This document shows positions 22,901 through 35,326 of a stretch of 63,655 bases of DNA, piece after piece. Position 1 is the stretch's first letter; every line of letters begins with the position of its first letter. The stretch comes from Acanthaster planci (lineage: Eukaryota; Echinodermata; Asteroidea; Valvatida; Acanthasteridae). The DNA lies in the NCBI RefSeq assembly GCF_001949145.1, contig NW_019091701.1, positions 97,588 to 161,242 of the forward strand, written 5' to 3'. A program made the translations under genes and the position numbers. The notes beneath the pieces are model-generated. The model had not been told where the DNA came from, searched no databases, and worked only from the letters and a program-made list of their open reading frames with translations.

Positions 22901-25749
22901 ACCACTGTGGTAGGTTGTGTGATCGATATAAGCTCAATAGGATAAGGTAAGATTTCTTTATAGTTTGACCGGGTGGCTTCACTAATAAAAACTCTGGGTG
23001 AAGTTTTTTTTTTAGTTTTCTGTCTCGTATGTACTGTGTTTTATTCTATGTACAAAGGGTTTAGCTGCAAGATATTAAAAAAACACAGTCGCGTGGTGGC
23101 CTGGATGGCGATCACCTGGACAAAATACAGAGAATTAATACAGAAAATTAAATAACCAACAAATTATGCTGTCCAATAGCCAATTAAATTTACTAGTTAA
23201 TTTAAGCCGGTAATTCTTTTTAAAGAAAAGGGTTTCTGAAGAAGAGCATATAGCCACAAGAGTTTACCCATTTCAAGAGACAAATAAATAAGAATGCTTT
23301 CAATACCAGTCTCCTGGAATTTAAGAAAATTTGACATTATAATAGAGTGCACATGTTAAGTCATTCCATAATCACAAGTTGAAAAGGCAAATGCATTAAA
23401 CTAAGCTATGGCATAAGAAACGGCATAAAAAATTATGTACAAGTATTTTATTCAAAGGTCCTACTTACCACCCGGACTGGCCGTTCATGCCTTTATTCAA
23501 GTGCGGCGGAAATGATAGCAAGTGCTGCAGTGCTGCATCTACATTTGTGTAGATGTACGAGCAAACAGGTCGACGTGCGGTAGCTGGATCGAAATCAGCC
23601 TTCTGCTACTGCGCCACTTTACAAGTTACAAGTTAACTAAACGACGCCCTAGAATGCCCGGTACGCAGCTGACACCCCAAAATGCCCAGTATTGAATTTA
23701 AACAAAAGAACGCCATTCTTAAATTTTGGAGACGCGCGCAGTGACAACAAAAAGTTTATTTATCGCTAGAGGGCGCAATAAATATTTATAAACAGAAGAA
23801 AAATTGGCAGGAACCGGTGTCGGATAAGAGTAAAGAATACGAAAACTCGACCTGGTTGCAATAGGCGCGAATCTGCATATTTACATTACAGAAATGTGCG
23901 TGTAAATTTAATTTCTCATAAAACAATCATGAAGGGTTATTAAAAAGGATCCCAGCACCAATGACAGTAATACCGTTGTTTCTTTAAGGTTAAACATCTC
24001 AATACTGAACAACCGGAAGTCTGGTGCAATCAGGGTGAAACATCTGTTGGCGTGGTATCGTTTTCAATACACGTCTATCGTTGTATCCGTTTTGTTGTAT
24101 GCAGCGTAAGTACTTTCTTGCTTTTACGTATGTACTCGGTATGTTTTGTATGTCAAGCACAACTTGGGTGTGCATTTTTAACACAGCCAAAAAAGTACCA
24201 AAGAGAATGGCGTACTACTACTACATGTGTATACACCGAAACGTATGTACACACAAACTTATGCAGGAGCCCACCTACGATGCAAAAAGGGTACCCCCAC
24301 TGCGCGCAAATACAGTAGCCTTTGTGGTATACTCAATGGGCGATTACGTGACGTCACGGAGCTGAGTCATCGATGGTCGCAAACAGCTGGAGAACAAGTC
24401 CGATCGGAGATGTCCAGCATGCCGCAGGAGGGTCAGACATTCAAGCGTTTTTTCCACATTGAATTACCGCACGTTATTGGTCCAAAGTTTTCAAGCTGTG
24501 CCAAAACAACTGGTTCTTTCTACTAAGAAGTTAACACTTTACCCTTTTTATACACTTCAGAGTTCATGCAAGTGCGTACAGTGTGCAGTTTAAAGAAAGC
24601 GTCACCCTCATCCCCGACCACGATAACTTACAAACCGTACCCGATTCACCTTACAATTCTGTTGTATTCCCAGTTCACAAAAGAAGCAGAAATAAAAGAC
24701 ATTACGGTAGTGTTAACCTATCGATTTCAGCCCCAAATCAGCAAACAGTTATGCAGTCTTGTGGGACTTTTGAGTGTGGTAACTGGTGCGTGGACTGTGT
24801 GAATATCCCTGTAAGGTTCAGATGAGGTCGTGCTTTTGTTTTCCATCCGGACTGCAGTCCTATAAGACTTACGTTTTTCCCATTTTGGCATTCGATTAGA
24901 AATTTAGACTTTATATGAATGCAATGAATCCATAAATGTTTAACTTCAAGTGTGTAGACATTTATGAATTTGTTAAACATAATGAAAACAAGCCAGAAGA
25001 AAGAAGCGTTTGACACAAAGTAGGAAGTTCGACCACGTCATATCTTATTTGTATATTGTAATACAACACACATCAAACTCTCGTGGAGATGAAGGTGATA
25101 AAAGTTCACAAACTGTTCAAGTTTAAAACAGTGGTTAAGCAAATGTACTACTCTATGTCACAAAAATACTACATTATAAAAAAACACTTAACAAATTCTC
25201 AAAGAAAGAGGAAGAAAATTACAAATCGAAAGCGCTTCTAAATTTTTTTAAATAACAACATGAAGTGCACCAGAAAAGTAACCTGGTTTAGTCACCTTAC
25301 AGCCAGGGCCTCTCCTAGCCAGAAAAAAATAAAAAAATCAGCCGGCCTCCAGCCAGCCTCCAGCCAATTCCCATAGGACTGTGTGCTAAGTGGCCCCTTG
25401 TGTACAATCTAATGGATTGTTTACAAAACGGTGCCTGGGGCACACTGTGGAATGTTTCTTTTCAGTGACAGCTGTCCGGAACTTTTCAGAGGCCTCTTTC
25501 GGCTGTCTTTGAAGTGTTATTTTGGTTGGGGGTGTTGTGGTGGTGGTATGGCTTGGCTGGTGCGTGGCGAGGCCCCGCCTCAAATCGGGATAGCCTGGGG
25601 AAACGTCCCTCAGGTACTGTAATGTACTTTTGGTGTTTTGTAAGAGCTCTAGATGCTAGGGGACAACCACTGAAACATTAATATACCTTTTGAACGGACC
25701 CAAGGCTCTGCAACCCTGAGAAATGATACGGACTCACCTGGCGAGGCCG
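19921..25749. other. Long gene-poor stretch
   Basis: Nearly 6 kb without a supported gene. It holds a degenerate tandem repeat (21575-21895), TACATGTA-rich sequence (22490-22565), an AGAGGGCGC core (23768-23776), a CT/AG-rich patch near 25300-25380 (two CAGCCGGCCTCCAGCCAGCCTCC-like phrases) and short frames of 60-120 codons without domain features. The 121-codon frame at 21044-21409 (-) is the longest and is unrecognised. Confidence 0.35.
21575..21895. repeat. Degenerate tandem repeat, about 46-68-bp period
   Basis: A TAGAACYGTGYAYAAA phrase recurs near 21588, 21647, 21715, 21775 and 21821, alternating with a GAAAATCACTACACC phrase. Copies are diverged by substitutions and small indels. Confidence 0.55.
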
Positions 25750-28704
25750 GTTTAGAGACCGTGTAAAAAAATTCATACCGCGTCCCAGGGTTCAGCCCCT
25801 CGTACTCGCTGACATCGCCAAAATTGTCCGGTGATAACTGTGGGATGGCCGATGGGATACCGCCCATACTTGTTGACTTAGGGGTACAAGGGGGTAAAGT
25901 CAACGTACTTCATCTTTTCACCAGTCCCTGTCACGTAATGCAGTCGAGTAGCATTAGTGCAACCTCCACAGAAAGCATCGTGTGGCACGAGAGGTGTCTG
26001 AATCTCAAGCGAGGACACGAACGCCTTCATTTCTGTGTTCTGCAAAAGTTCTGTATGGAACTCGCATTCCCATTTTTCGATGTAAGTAAACCCACAACCC
26101 GTGATGTACCGACGTTTGTGAATGGTCTTCCGGTAAAGCCCTTCCATCGTGAAGCCGTTCGGGGATGTTTGGTATCCTGAGCCAGGCAAGTATGACCGTG
26201 ATGGAGACAACCGTGAAATCGAGTACGGTTTTCAATCCGTTCGACTCGTAGTAACCGTCAATCTTATTTATAGGGACCGATGTGTTTCTCACCGCCATTG
26301 TCTGCATGCTGAATGTGGCGGCCAGTCTCATCGGCCATCCATTTGAGCCATTTGAGAGCCTTGACCGATTGACAATCGTTAGCAGGATATCCCTGAGGAT
26401 GGATGATAGCAATGGTATCTGAAGCCAAATACTTGGTCCGCTACACGAGAGTACAAGTAGACGCAATTGTAATACAATGACGAAACGGGTAAATACCGGG
26501 AGTTGAATCGTCGGCACTCATGTTCATGAAGAGAGAGATCTAAGGCTGAGACAGCATTGACGGAGAATGTCGACGTCCGAACGGCAATTTTGACGATTTC
26601 TCTTTGAAAGTCGAAGGAGTCATTCTATTGTTCTTGATACCATTGACCAAAGACCTGTCTGTCTGCCGGCTTCATGGAATCGGGATTGTAATAATGCATG
26701 TCGAAAAAGTGATCCAATACAACATTCTGATTGGCCCAAGTTTTAAACAGATGAGGAAAGTAACCTTTCGCCAATTCCTTTAAAGCGAAAGCACCGGGGA
26801 GTTTGGAGAGGGCTATTGGCAGAAGGTGAAAGAGTCTATGAAATTGGTATCCGTCGCAGGTACAATAATGCTCATCACCTTGGGTCCATTCAAGATAACC
26901 TCGGGTAGGACGGCATTGTCGTACAAATTCCGCAGGATGAAATAGGAATCGTACCCTTTGAAGCTGTGACAGAGAACGATGGCACCCGCGTCCTCTTTGC
27001 TAAATTCCTGCCTCGTGGTGGGCCCAGTGAAAAGTTCCTCGCGCTGTCCACATTGTGAGCACTATGCCAGGTCTTTATCAGTCAAGTATTTGGTAAAAAC
27101 TTTGCGGGCGATGCAGAGATTTGGCTGGTGGACACCCGTTTCTTGGACGCATTCGAAATTGAAGAAGATTTCACTTATGGCGTCATCATCTTCACTGTCA
27201 TCATCAGCTCCTACTGTAATTGCGGCTTCTTATTCCCCTACTTCCTCAGCCTCCCCACAATAGTCATTGGATTTGTTTTTATTACCCGCAGCCGGTCGCA
27301 TATAACACAAGTGTTCGGGAAGCACAAACTCTCGGCATACGTTGCAGTGCCGTTCTTCACATCAGTGATCGTTGCCTCTGAGATGTCCAGCTGACAAACT
27401 GACCGCAATTTCGGCATTTGAAACGGGACTTGCAAATGGACGAACCTCGCGTGTTTCGTTTCTGGTAGTTCTCGAAGCACAAGCCGCTTCTGAAGTATCT
27501 GTTGCAGTCTGCGCAATATACTGACTCGCCTTCCTCGCAGTTGTATTGGAAACAAAGTTTCGGAGAGCCTTGACATTTGTGGTCTTCCGGATGGTCGTGA
27601 CCTTTGAGACATCTCACGCAGAAATAACTTCTGTTCAGGAAGGCCGGCATGCTGGTTATGACGCCATAGTGCTCATCATGATGATAGAGGTAAATCTGTT
27701 CATCGGCAGAGGGGCCTTTGCAGATCACAGCGTTTGTGTAGTCTTTGGATGCTACGATGATTTGAAAGCCAGGGAGGACCTTCTGAAACAGTTTTATTTC
27801 CTCGATTCGCTAATGGTACCCCTGCCTGACGGTGCAATTCTAAAGCGACTGTACTTTGCAGCTTGTACCCTTTGCGGACGGCATCCCATTTTTGGTGTTT
27901 TTTGAGTCGAGTTTTGGTCGTGACGATGGCTTGAGCACATCACAGCTTATCTTTATTCACGATCTGAATGATACATTGCTTTTCTCTTAAAAACCTTTCC
28001 AAATTAGCGTACATTTTGCGTCGACGTTTACCACCTTGTTGCATGGCAACTTGCTTCATTTGAATTTTGAGGGTTCCATTGATGGTGAATTCTTCGTAAG
28101 ACTGTAGCACCGTCTCCACCCTATACAGGAATTGTTCGGCCGTTAATCGAGATTTGTGCATAAAGGGTGAACGTGTTGGGATAGTCCAGCTCTGGACACG
28201 CGACCACCATGCGTATCAAATCTTGAGGCTCTGCCCCCTCTGTTAATGTGTCGATAAGACTCTGAAACTCTCGATTTAATGTTTCCATAACGGTAGATTG
28301 ACCGTAAATGTCGGGGTCGTCATTAAAATGGTGTATTCTTGCCCCGTTGTCTTGAATTTCTTCATGTTCACTTCCCGGACCATCGTCACGCGGTTGAGGT
28401 CACGCACATCGCCCGATATATTTTGGCGTTTTGGTGCTGGTTCCTACGTAGAGGCATCATCGACGTCCCCGAAACCTTTCTGCGTAGCTAAGCCCCCACC
28501 ATGATGACTGTTGAGGTGGCAAATGTAATTGTCTCGTCTAGCAAATACCCTGCCGCATTCGCCGCATTGATGGTTGTTGGCATCCCTATGCTGAGCTGCT
28601 TGGCGGTTGTAGTTGCCACGAAAATGGAATTCTTTGTTGCAAATGTCGCAAGAAAACATCTGTGAAGGAACAAGATGCATCGTCAAGTTAAGGTCGACGC
28701 TCAA
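25750..28704 (-). pseudogene. C2H2-finger plus type-B DNA polymerase protein, decayed
   Basis: Read on -, the blocks in order are: two C2H2 fingers (28650-28490; CDICNKEF...H....H then CGECGRVFARRDNYICHL..H); a helical N-terminal region (28260-27930; RLTAEQFLYRVETVLQSYEEF, then CAQAIVTTKTRLKKHQKWD); a segment with DEHYGVITSMPAFLNRSYFC and several CxxC pairs (27730-27380); an exonuclease region beginning EIFFNFECVQETGVH (27160) and IVLCHSFKGYDSYFILRNLY (26980); then a palm region with WECEFH, FCGGCTNATRLH and YVDFTPLYP (26210-25880). Stops and frameshifts interrupt it (TGA after NKDKL, TAA before VNKYGRYPIG), and the C-terminal half of the polymerase is missing. The first exonuclease Asp is replaced by Asn. 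The family is DNA_pol_B_2-like and probably belongs to a large self-replicating element; termini were not found. Confidence 0.75.
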
Positions 28705-31700
28705 AATAAAAGAATGAAAGTGGCATAAAAGTGTTTAGCAGGCCATAAAGGGAAACCATGCGTTTATTGACAATTCACAATATTAATGCACGAAAGAATA
28801 CGCAACTACATGTAGTGCGATTGGTTGTGCACTTGTAGTTTCATCAATATCATGTTCATAATCAATACTGAATCAAGCATGCCTTTTTCTGTAGATTAAT
28901 TTCTAGGCCTACTACCTGCAAAACATCAAGAAATAAGTTTTAGTGTTCATCCACGGATTAAATACTCGAAGTATGCAATACATGTACGTACTTGCATGAA
29001 AAGCTATCTTCACGATGTCATGTCCGTGGGCGAACACAAAAGCTGCTGTGTATCTGCTTCCTAACTTTGTAAAATTCTATTGTAGAGGCTCCATCATGTT
29101 CCTTGTGATTGGCTGAAATTTTTTTATCTCGTGATTTGATTGGTCGAAAGCGTTGACTTGTTGATGCATTTTGCCGTCCTACTTTCGAATTTAGACCCGA
29201 AATCGAAGCGTGTCTAGACATGTTAAAACGACAACATTAAGACGTTTTACACAAACCAGCTGGAGGCCAACCCTCAAGCGTTTTATTAATTCATGAGATT
29301 GATTTAAAGGATACATTTCTAACTGAGTTATGTCTTGATGAAATGGTACTTCCGGCTATTTGCACAACCCTCTTCTCCTTCTGCAGACCACCACGAATGA
29401 GATATCTGCGAAACTGAAAGGGATGAAATAAAATAATTAGGTATTCTGGGATGACTCTCCAGGCATCAAAACGCTAGAACTTGATACGTAAAACAAACTG
29501 CTTTTAAATAAAAGGTGAAACCTACGATGTGTCGATGGCAACGGTCAGCAGCAAACTGGTGCCTCGTACGCGGCTTGCAGACTTGTATAATTCTATTGCG
29601 CACGTTGTGATTTCTCGTGATGATTTAAAGTAAAATTTGGGTAGGAATCCACCTCCCAGGCACCCAGAGCGAAATAGAGTGACGCTTGTGCATCGTGAAA
29701 TTGAATGATACTATTACTAAACTGAATCCCTGAAAGTGCATGATTGGACGTCCACAAACGAAACTGAATGCGCAAAGTTTGGAAAATCAATCAACCATGG
29801 GAATAACGGGCTTCGAGAAATCGCTCGAATGTAAATGCACTTTCATGAATTTGAATGCTGTTTTAACTAATTCAGTTAGTACTGCACTAAACGCCTTTGT
29901 ACTGTTTGTCTAAATTGTCTTACATTTAAGTCTTGACGTGACATACAAATGGCAAAGGTGCAGCAGAACCCGGCTATTCCATATATGCGCAATTTATATA
30001 CCCAGCAAGAAATGAGACCGAGGGGTACCCCCCCCCAATATGTCCAATCCCCATACACACTCCAGACTATTGTTACTTAACACATCCGCTCAAGATGTCT
30101 GAAAGGAATTCCCCAGATTCCTGCGAGACAATGACCAACACAAAGCAAGGGGGGTTCTCTCCGTCTCGTACCTTGCTGCATATGGCAATTTACATCAATC
30201 AACGTGCAGATAAATTTGCGCCTAATTAGTTGTCGTCCTTTTTATCTTGGCGTTGGGCGATGAAGAAAAATCAAGAACGGGGTATTTGGATAAGATAAAT
30301 AAAAAGAAGTTGTATTGACTGGCGTTGTACATTATATTCCTCTCATTACGTAACATGTTTGACGTTGAAGATGTATGATGATACTTGTTAATAACGGTAT
30401 GATGTTGTGATGTAAACTACAGCGCAGGGTTCGTCTTGATCTTGGAAAATGGTACTACCGGTATACCTAGACTTAAGTAATGAAGGTATTGCAAGTGATA
30501 GTCCGATAGCATGGGAAACAACAGTGGATGGAAAATCCCTGAAGCGGGTGGCTATTGAACTGAAGCTGATAATCGTTTCCGTCCAAATATTTTTCACACT
30601 GGTTACAAGCAAAAGGTTTGACTGCAGGAAATAACATTCCTTGTCAATCTTTGAAGGTTAATCTCTAAATGAATAAATCGAGCATTTTTTCTTATTTTTT
30701 TTCTTTTACCATGTCCCACCACCTCTCGACCATTGTTATTGTGCAGGGATTATCGACCCTCCACCCATTCCTTCCCATGCTTGCTATACCTTCAGCACTC
30801 GTCAACCTGAACCAATCACATACCTGTACATGCCCTATACATTACTCCACAAAGGTCACGCATACTAAACTTTGTACCTTTAAACCTATCGTATATATAC
30901 ACGTATTCATTTCATTCATACAAAAAATTTAACTGCGGCAGAATTTTAACCCGACCAATTTCCACATTTACAATATTATTGCAGTCTTTGTACATAATTT
31001 ACATGAAGTAGTTTCTCTGTCTTGTTTTTAACAGAAAGAGTTAAGAGAGACCTCCTACACTTCTTCGATGCAGTCATCCCGATTCCTGGGGGACTGCCAG
31101 GAATTATTATTATATTCTTTATTACACAGTGCTCGATTGCGAGTGAAAACGCTTGCTGAGAAGGATCGACCAAGTATACGTTTGTATTTTTACCACAAAT
31201 CGCCCATTGTGTACCACAGAATACAATGTACTAAACATTTAACGTATTTCTACGCTCGGAGCGACGCTTTGTTAAGTCCAAAATTCTAAAACCGTAATAA
31301 AAAAGTAAAAAAGCTAGAATAAAAATAAATCCTACCTACCTGCACGTTTGATCGCAGACACATACCGTAAAATATGGAATAGAAAAGTGAATTATTGAAT
31401 GCTATGAACTGGAAAGACGTAGCAATAAATGTGATGCAAATTAAGACGAAACTGTTGGCTGCAAATTCGGAAATATCGATAAAATGACGATTTACTTGAA
31501 TAAAAAAAAGGAATTCAATCAGTTAGCTGGAAACAGTGTATGAAACATGCATATTCTACCAGCTCTTTATTGGTACGTTCCAGAGGCGGGCGGCTGGCGG
31601 TGGGGGAGGGGAGTCATGGGAACGTACCCTTTCTCAGAAATTGCCGTGCTTGTGGGAGTGTCATGAAATTAAAATTTGAAATGTACACAGCCGGCCTAGG

Positions 31701-32369
31701 GTACAAGCCACAGTCCATATTCCAGTTCCCCTTGAAAACAATGTGTGCAATCTCAAGGCACCTTAAGAAGTTTCTTCCCAGTTACGCCATAAAGTTATAC
31801 GCGCTTTTAGAGGCGGATCCAGTATTTACCAAGGGAGGGGGTGCACAGTGGCAATAAAACCCGAACTGCATTGGACGGACATAGCAACTGGATTAGCCAT
31901 CTAGAAAAATTACAAATCATCTGGATACTTGGTGTGAGAATCATTTGACTGCTCACCCTTACCAATAGACAACAGATGAAGAGGGGAGGATGTGCCTCAA
32001 AAAGGGGAGACGGGGCTGCCAGCTACAGCGTTACATGAATTTCCTGAGATGCACTTTGGCTTATCAAATTGAGTCTTTGTAATTACCTGAAATTGTGCTG
32101 TAGTTGCATTCTTTTTATGTTGACAATTTTTATTTATTTGATTTTTTTATTGCTCTTAAGTACTATAACTAAGCTTTAGAAAAAGCTACCGTTACGTGTT
32201 ACTTAGAAGTTAAAAGCTACTGTTATTGCAAATATTGGTACATGTAGAGACTTATCTGGTAAAACAAAATTGAATTAAGGAACCCTTCAAATTTGCTGTT
32301 TTCTAATTGGAAGGGATTATTTGGCAACGAATTCGGGTAATTCTGTTCGTATAATTCTCAATGACCTAC
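28705..32369. other. Gene-poor stretch with one MITE
   Basis: No supported gene. Two exon-like pieces on + (30449-30548 and about 31042-31160) have decent splice context but their phases do not join, so they are not annotated. The remaining exons expected for the SUR-like gene were searched for on - here and not found. Confidence 0.35.
29995..30184 (+). mobile_element. MITE, CAGCAAG family, copy 2 (about 190 bp)
   Basis: Begins ATACCCAGCAAGAAATGAGA and ends TCTCGTACCTTGCTGCATAT, an imperfect inverted pair of about 25 bp. It is the fullest copy and defines the family. A C9 run follows the left terminus. Confidence 0.75.
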
Positions 32370-34735
32370 CTTTTCACCGGTGTCCTGTTTGTAGTAAATT
32401 TTAGCCACATACAGAACTATACCAGACACGCAGAGTGGGCCGATAAGGCGAGCGAAGTCGCCGGCCAGTTTCATAATCCCAACCCAAACCATCTTAAGGA
32501 AGCAGATACGGAAGATGACTTTACCGAGCGAGGGCTGGTGACCTTTGACCACTGCCTTGTGCTGACGTGGGAAATGGGAGGGAGAACTGGCAATTTTGAA
32601 GTAATTTGCAAAGCTAAAACCAGTTGCAACATCACACCAAGATTGAAGGCAATGGTAATCGTATATTTTATTATTTGCATGTGTAAAACTTTCCAATGCC
32701 CTAAGTGGGAACCCCATTGATCGTCGTCCTACCGCACGTTGTGCTCGTTCCCTTTTGGTCACATGGAAAGGCAGGAAGAAGTCGGAATATGCGATTCGTT
32801 GCGAATTTACAGAGTCCGTTTACTTGAATGCTTGGTCAGCACAACACAGCTTCTTAAAATATCTTTTCTGTTTGTTGCTTGCTGAAGAAATCCCCTGACA
32901 AATGAATGACTTAGTATCCAAAGCACATTCACTACGTTAAACAATTTTTTTAAAACAACTGATATGTATTGCTATCAAAATGCCTGAGTGACATTATACG
33001 GGACGCAGTTTTGCAAGTCAGAATTAAACTGTTAGATTGTTCGCTCGGGGAAATATAGAGTGATTGACATCACAAAGAAATACACTGTACCGTTAAAATT
33101 CATCTGTAATTGCATCGTAAGTACACTTGACTCTATGCTGCATGCCCACATTACAGAAAGTAAAATTTTGACGTTCATATGCACAAGTACCCAAAGTTAT
33201 ACCATTCTTGGAATGTTATAAAATGCATAGTTGATGGATTATATATAAATTTCATAATTTTACTGGTGTGGTGAAAATATGAGCCTATACTATTGCGTCA
33301 GAAAGACAATACCTGCTCTCTTTGGAACTCCTTCTTGATCTGTTGCTGGAGATGCTCGGCGCTCATTCCCTCCAGCAACCTGCCCAAGTCGTCTATCTCT
33401 ATTGACCGATGGTAACCCACGAAAAAAAGCCAATCCAGCCACCAGAAGACCAGCTGTGAAGCGAAGCTGACGTAGCCGCTTCGATAGAGTGGACATGGGG
33501 GAGATATGTCCTCAGATGTTTCGTCCATCCTACGCCATCTGCGACATGACGCCTGTCAGTTTCGAGAGACAAACTATAATTGTACTTGACAATATCAGCA
33601 ACTATAGCCAGATTATAGAGGTATTTTGTACAGGCCTTAAACACTAGTGTTCCGCGGACCCTACTGAATCATATGCACCGACACTAACTTACCGCTGGCA
33701 CTTTGCATTTTACATTGATAATTATACTAGTGAGCCTGTATGACCTAGCTAATTTGAAGCTTTTTCAAATTTTTTCAAAATATTTGTAGGCCCTTGGCAC
33801 AGTTATGCTGGTTAATACGGCCCTGCATGCTATAGTTATACGGAACATAAGTACAGCATGTTATCTTGGAGGGGTACATTCTCTATCCCCGATAGATAAA
33901 AGCTTGAAGTGAAGTAATATTTGGTTAATACCTTAATTAACTATTTTTTCCCTGTCATTATTAATCATTTAATAATTTCATGCTGTACAGTGTAACACAA
34001 AGTGCTACTTTGTCCCTATTTAATTTTGTTAATTTGATTTCGCACCCTTAAGTGTCTCATCTTTACCCGGATGACATTTAATTCCAACATGAGAAGCACC
34101 ACAAAGCAAATCAGTTTTAGTACCACCAGGTCAAACCGGGTAATCGTCACTGATCCTTGGTCCAGCTCAAGTAAGTTTAAGAGCCTTCCAATCTCTGTCA
34201 GAGCCACCGCTGCATAGTAGAAAAGTAGGAGGAAGGCCATGCCACCAACTTGCCAAATCTCCATTTGTTGGCAGAAGACCAGAGAGACGATCACAGCGAC
34301 TAGTGCGCAGATTGACGGTGCGTACAGATGGGGCTGAGTTGCCCCTAGACTCTGGATATAAGTTTCATCTGTCAGGATGCCTTCAGCTAAGGAGGCAAGG
34401 AGGAGGATTAACAGGAAGATGGACACAGACCATCTTACAGAATGACCAGGAAACCGGATGAGGTATTCCGAACTTCTACCCTTACTGCAGCATGTGCAGC
34501 ATCCTAGGAACAAGACGACAGAAGACAGGAGGATAAATCCCAGGTGAGGAATGAAGTCCAATGCGTCTACGAAACAAGTGTTGTCGTGCCCGTTGACGAG
34601 CTTGAAACCTCCCGAGCTATCCAAGTCTGTAGAGTTTATTCCACAGAGCCACTGCCAACCCGTACTGGCGTGTGCACGCGCCATAACTATTCCTGAGTGC
34701 AGCTGAAATTTGCAAGTTTCAGGAACTACCAGCAA
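32370..34735 (-). CDS. ABCC8/9 (SUR)-like ABC transporter, first three exons only
   Basis: Exon 1 is 34735 (or Met at 34684) to 34067, exon 2 is 33552-33313, exon 3 is 32561-32370; all three junctions are phase 0. Exon 1 encodes the TMD0 bundle: a glycosylatable extracellular N-terminus (CGINST), CFVDALDFIPH, then about five membrane spans including FPGHSVRW and AEGILTD, ending LELNVIRV. Exon 2 is the linker (YRSGYVSFASQLVFWWLDWL). Exon 3 opens TMD1 (MKLAGDFARLIGPLCVSGIV). These phrases are specific to the sulfonylurea-receptor branch of ABCC, regulatory subunits of K-ATP channels. The rest of TMD1, both nucleotide-binding domains and TMD2 are not visible in the next 14 kb on -. So either introns are very long, exons are too short for me to detect, or the gene is truncated. 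An alternative exon 1 donor is at 34047/34046. Confidence 0.85.
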
Positions 34736-35294
34736 TGATATTACAAAACCTTTGTTGATGAACTATCAATATAAAACGTGTCGTTCACAGCATTTTCTCA
34801 GTGTACGCGTTGCAGGAATACATTTACATGTACAACAGCGAGCAAACGACAGATAGTGTATTTCATGCAACCATGATCATGAGACCACTGTACTTTTTAT
34901 AACAGAAATAATTAGACTGAATTTTGAAGTGAATTAACAGATCAGATGATAACAAACATGGCCTATTGACCCGAGTCATGTAGTCTTGATTTTAGAATGA
35001 TATCGTAACTAGCAGTTCTAGTGTACAGCCTGTGTACACCTCTGCTATTTCATCAATCTAAATTATCTTCGCAAAACTAAAATTGTAAATGTAGTCAATT
35101 TTGCCTCGTTACATTCAGCGAACTTTATTCAGACGCTAAGCCTCTTACTGGTGTCGATTTTGTACAAAGCTAAACAAATAAGTATCTCTCTGTCATCAGA
35201 CTTGTTTTTGTATGTGGTGTTGTGTGCCAAGCGTGTTACAGGCGCGACCAAGTTATTGTCTTATGGAAAATAATCGCGCAAAGTGTGAAAGGTC

Positions 35295-35326
35295 ATGGGT
35301 ATGCAAATTGCCATGGGTATGCAAAC
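35295..35326 (+). promoter_or_regulatory. Paired octamer (POU-type) motifs
   Basis: CATGGGTATGCAAATTG is followed 18 bp later by CATGGGTATGCAAACG. ATGCAAAT is the classic octamer bound by POU homeodomain factors. The pair lies about 560-640 bp upstream of the SUR-like start codon. Function is inferred only from the motif. Confidence 0.3.

Noticed and set aside
26005-26517. 170-codon frame on - as a separate gene
   Set aside because: It is an out-of-frame reading of the decayed polymerase; the conserved palm residues lie in a neighbouring frame over the same bases.
27238-27612. Arg-rich 124-codon frame on -
   Set aside because: Shadow of the CxxC-rich polymerase region at 27357-27728.
30449-30634. 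61-codon frame on + as an exon joined to 31042-31160
   Set aside because: Available donors are phase 0 or 2 while the downstream piece needs phase 1.
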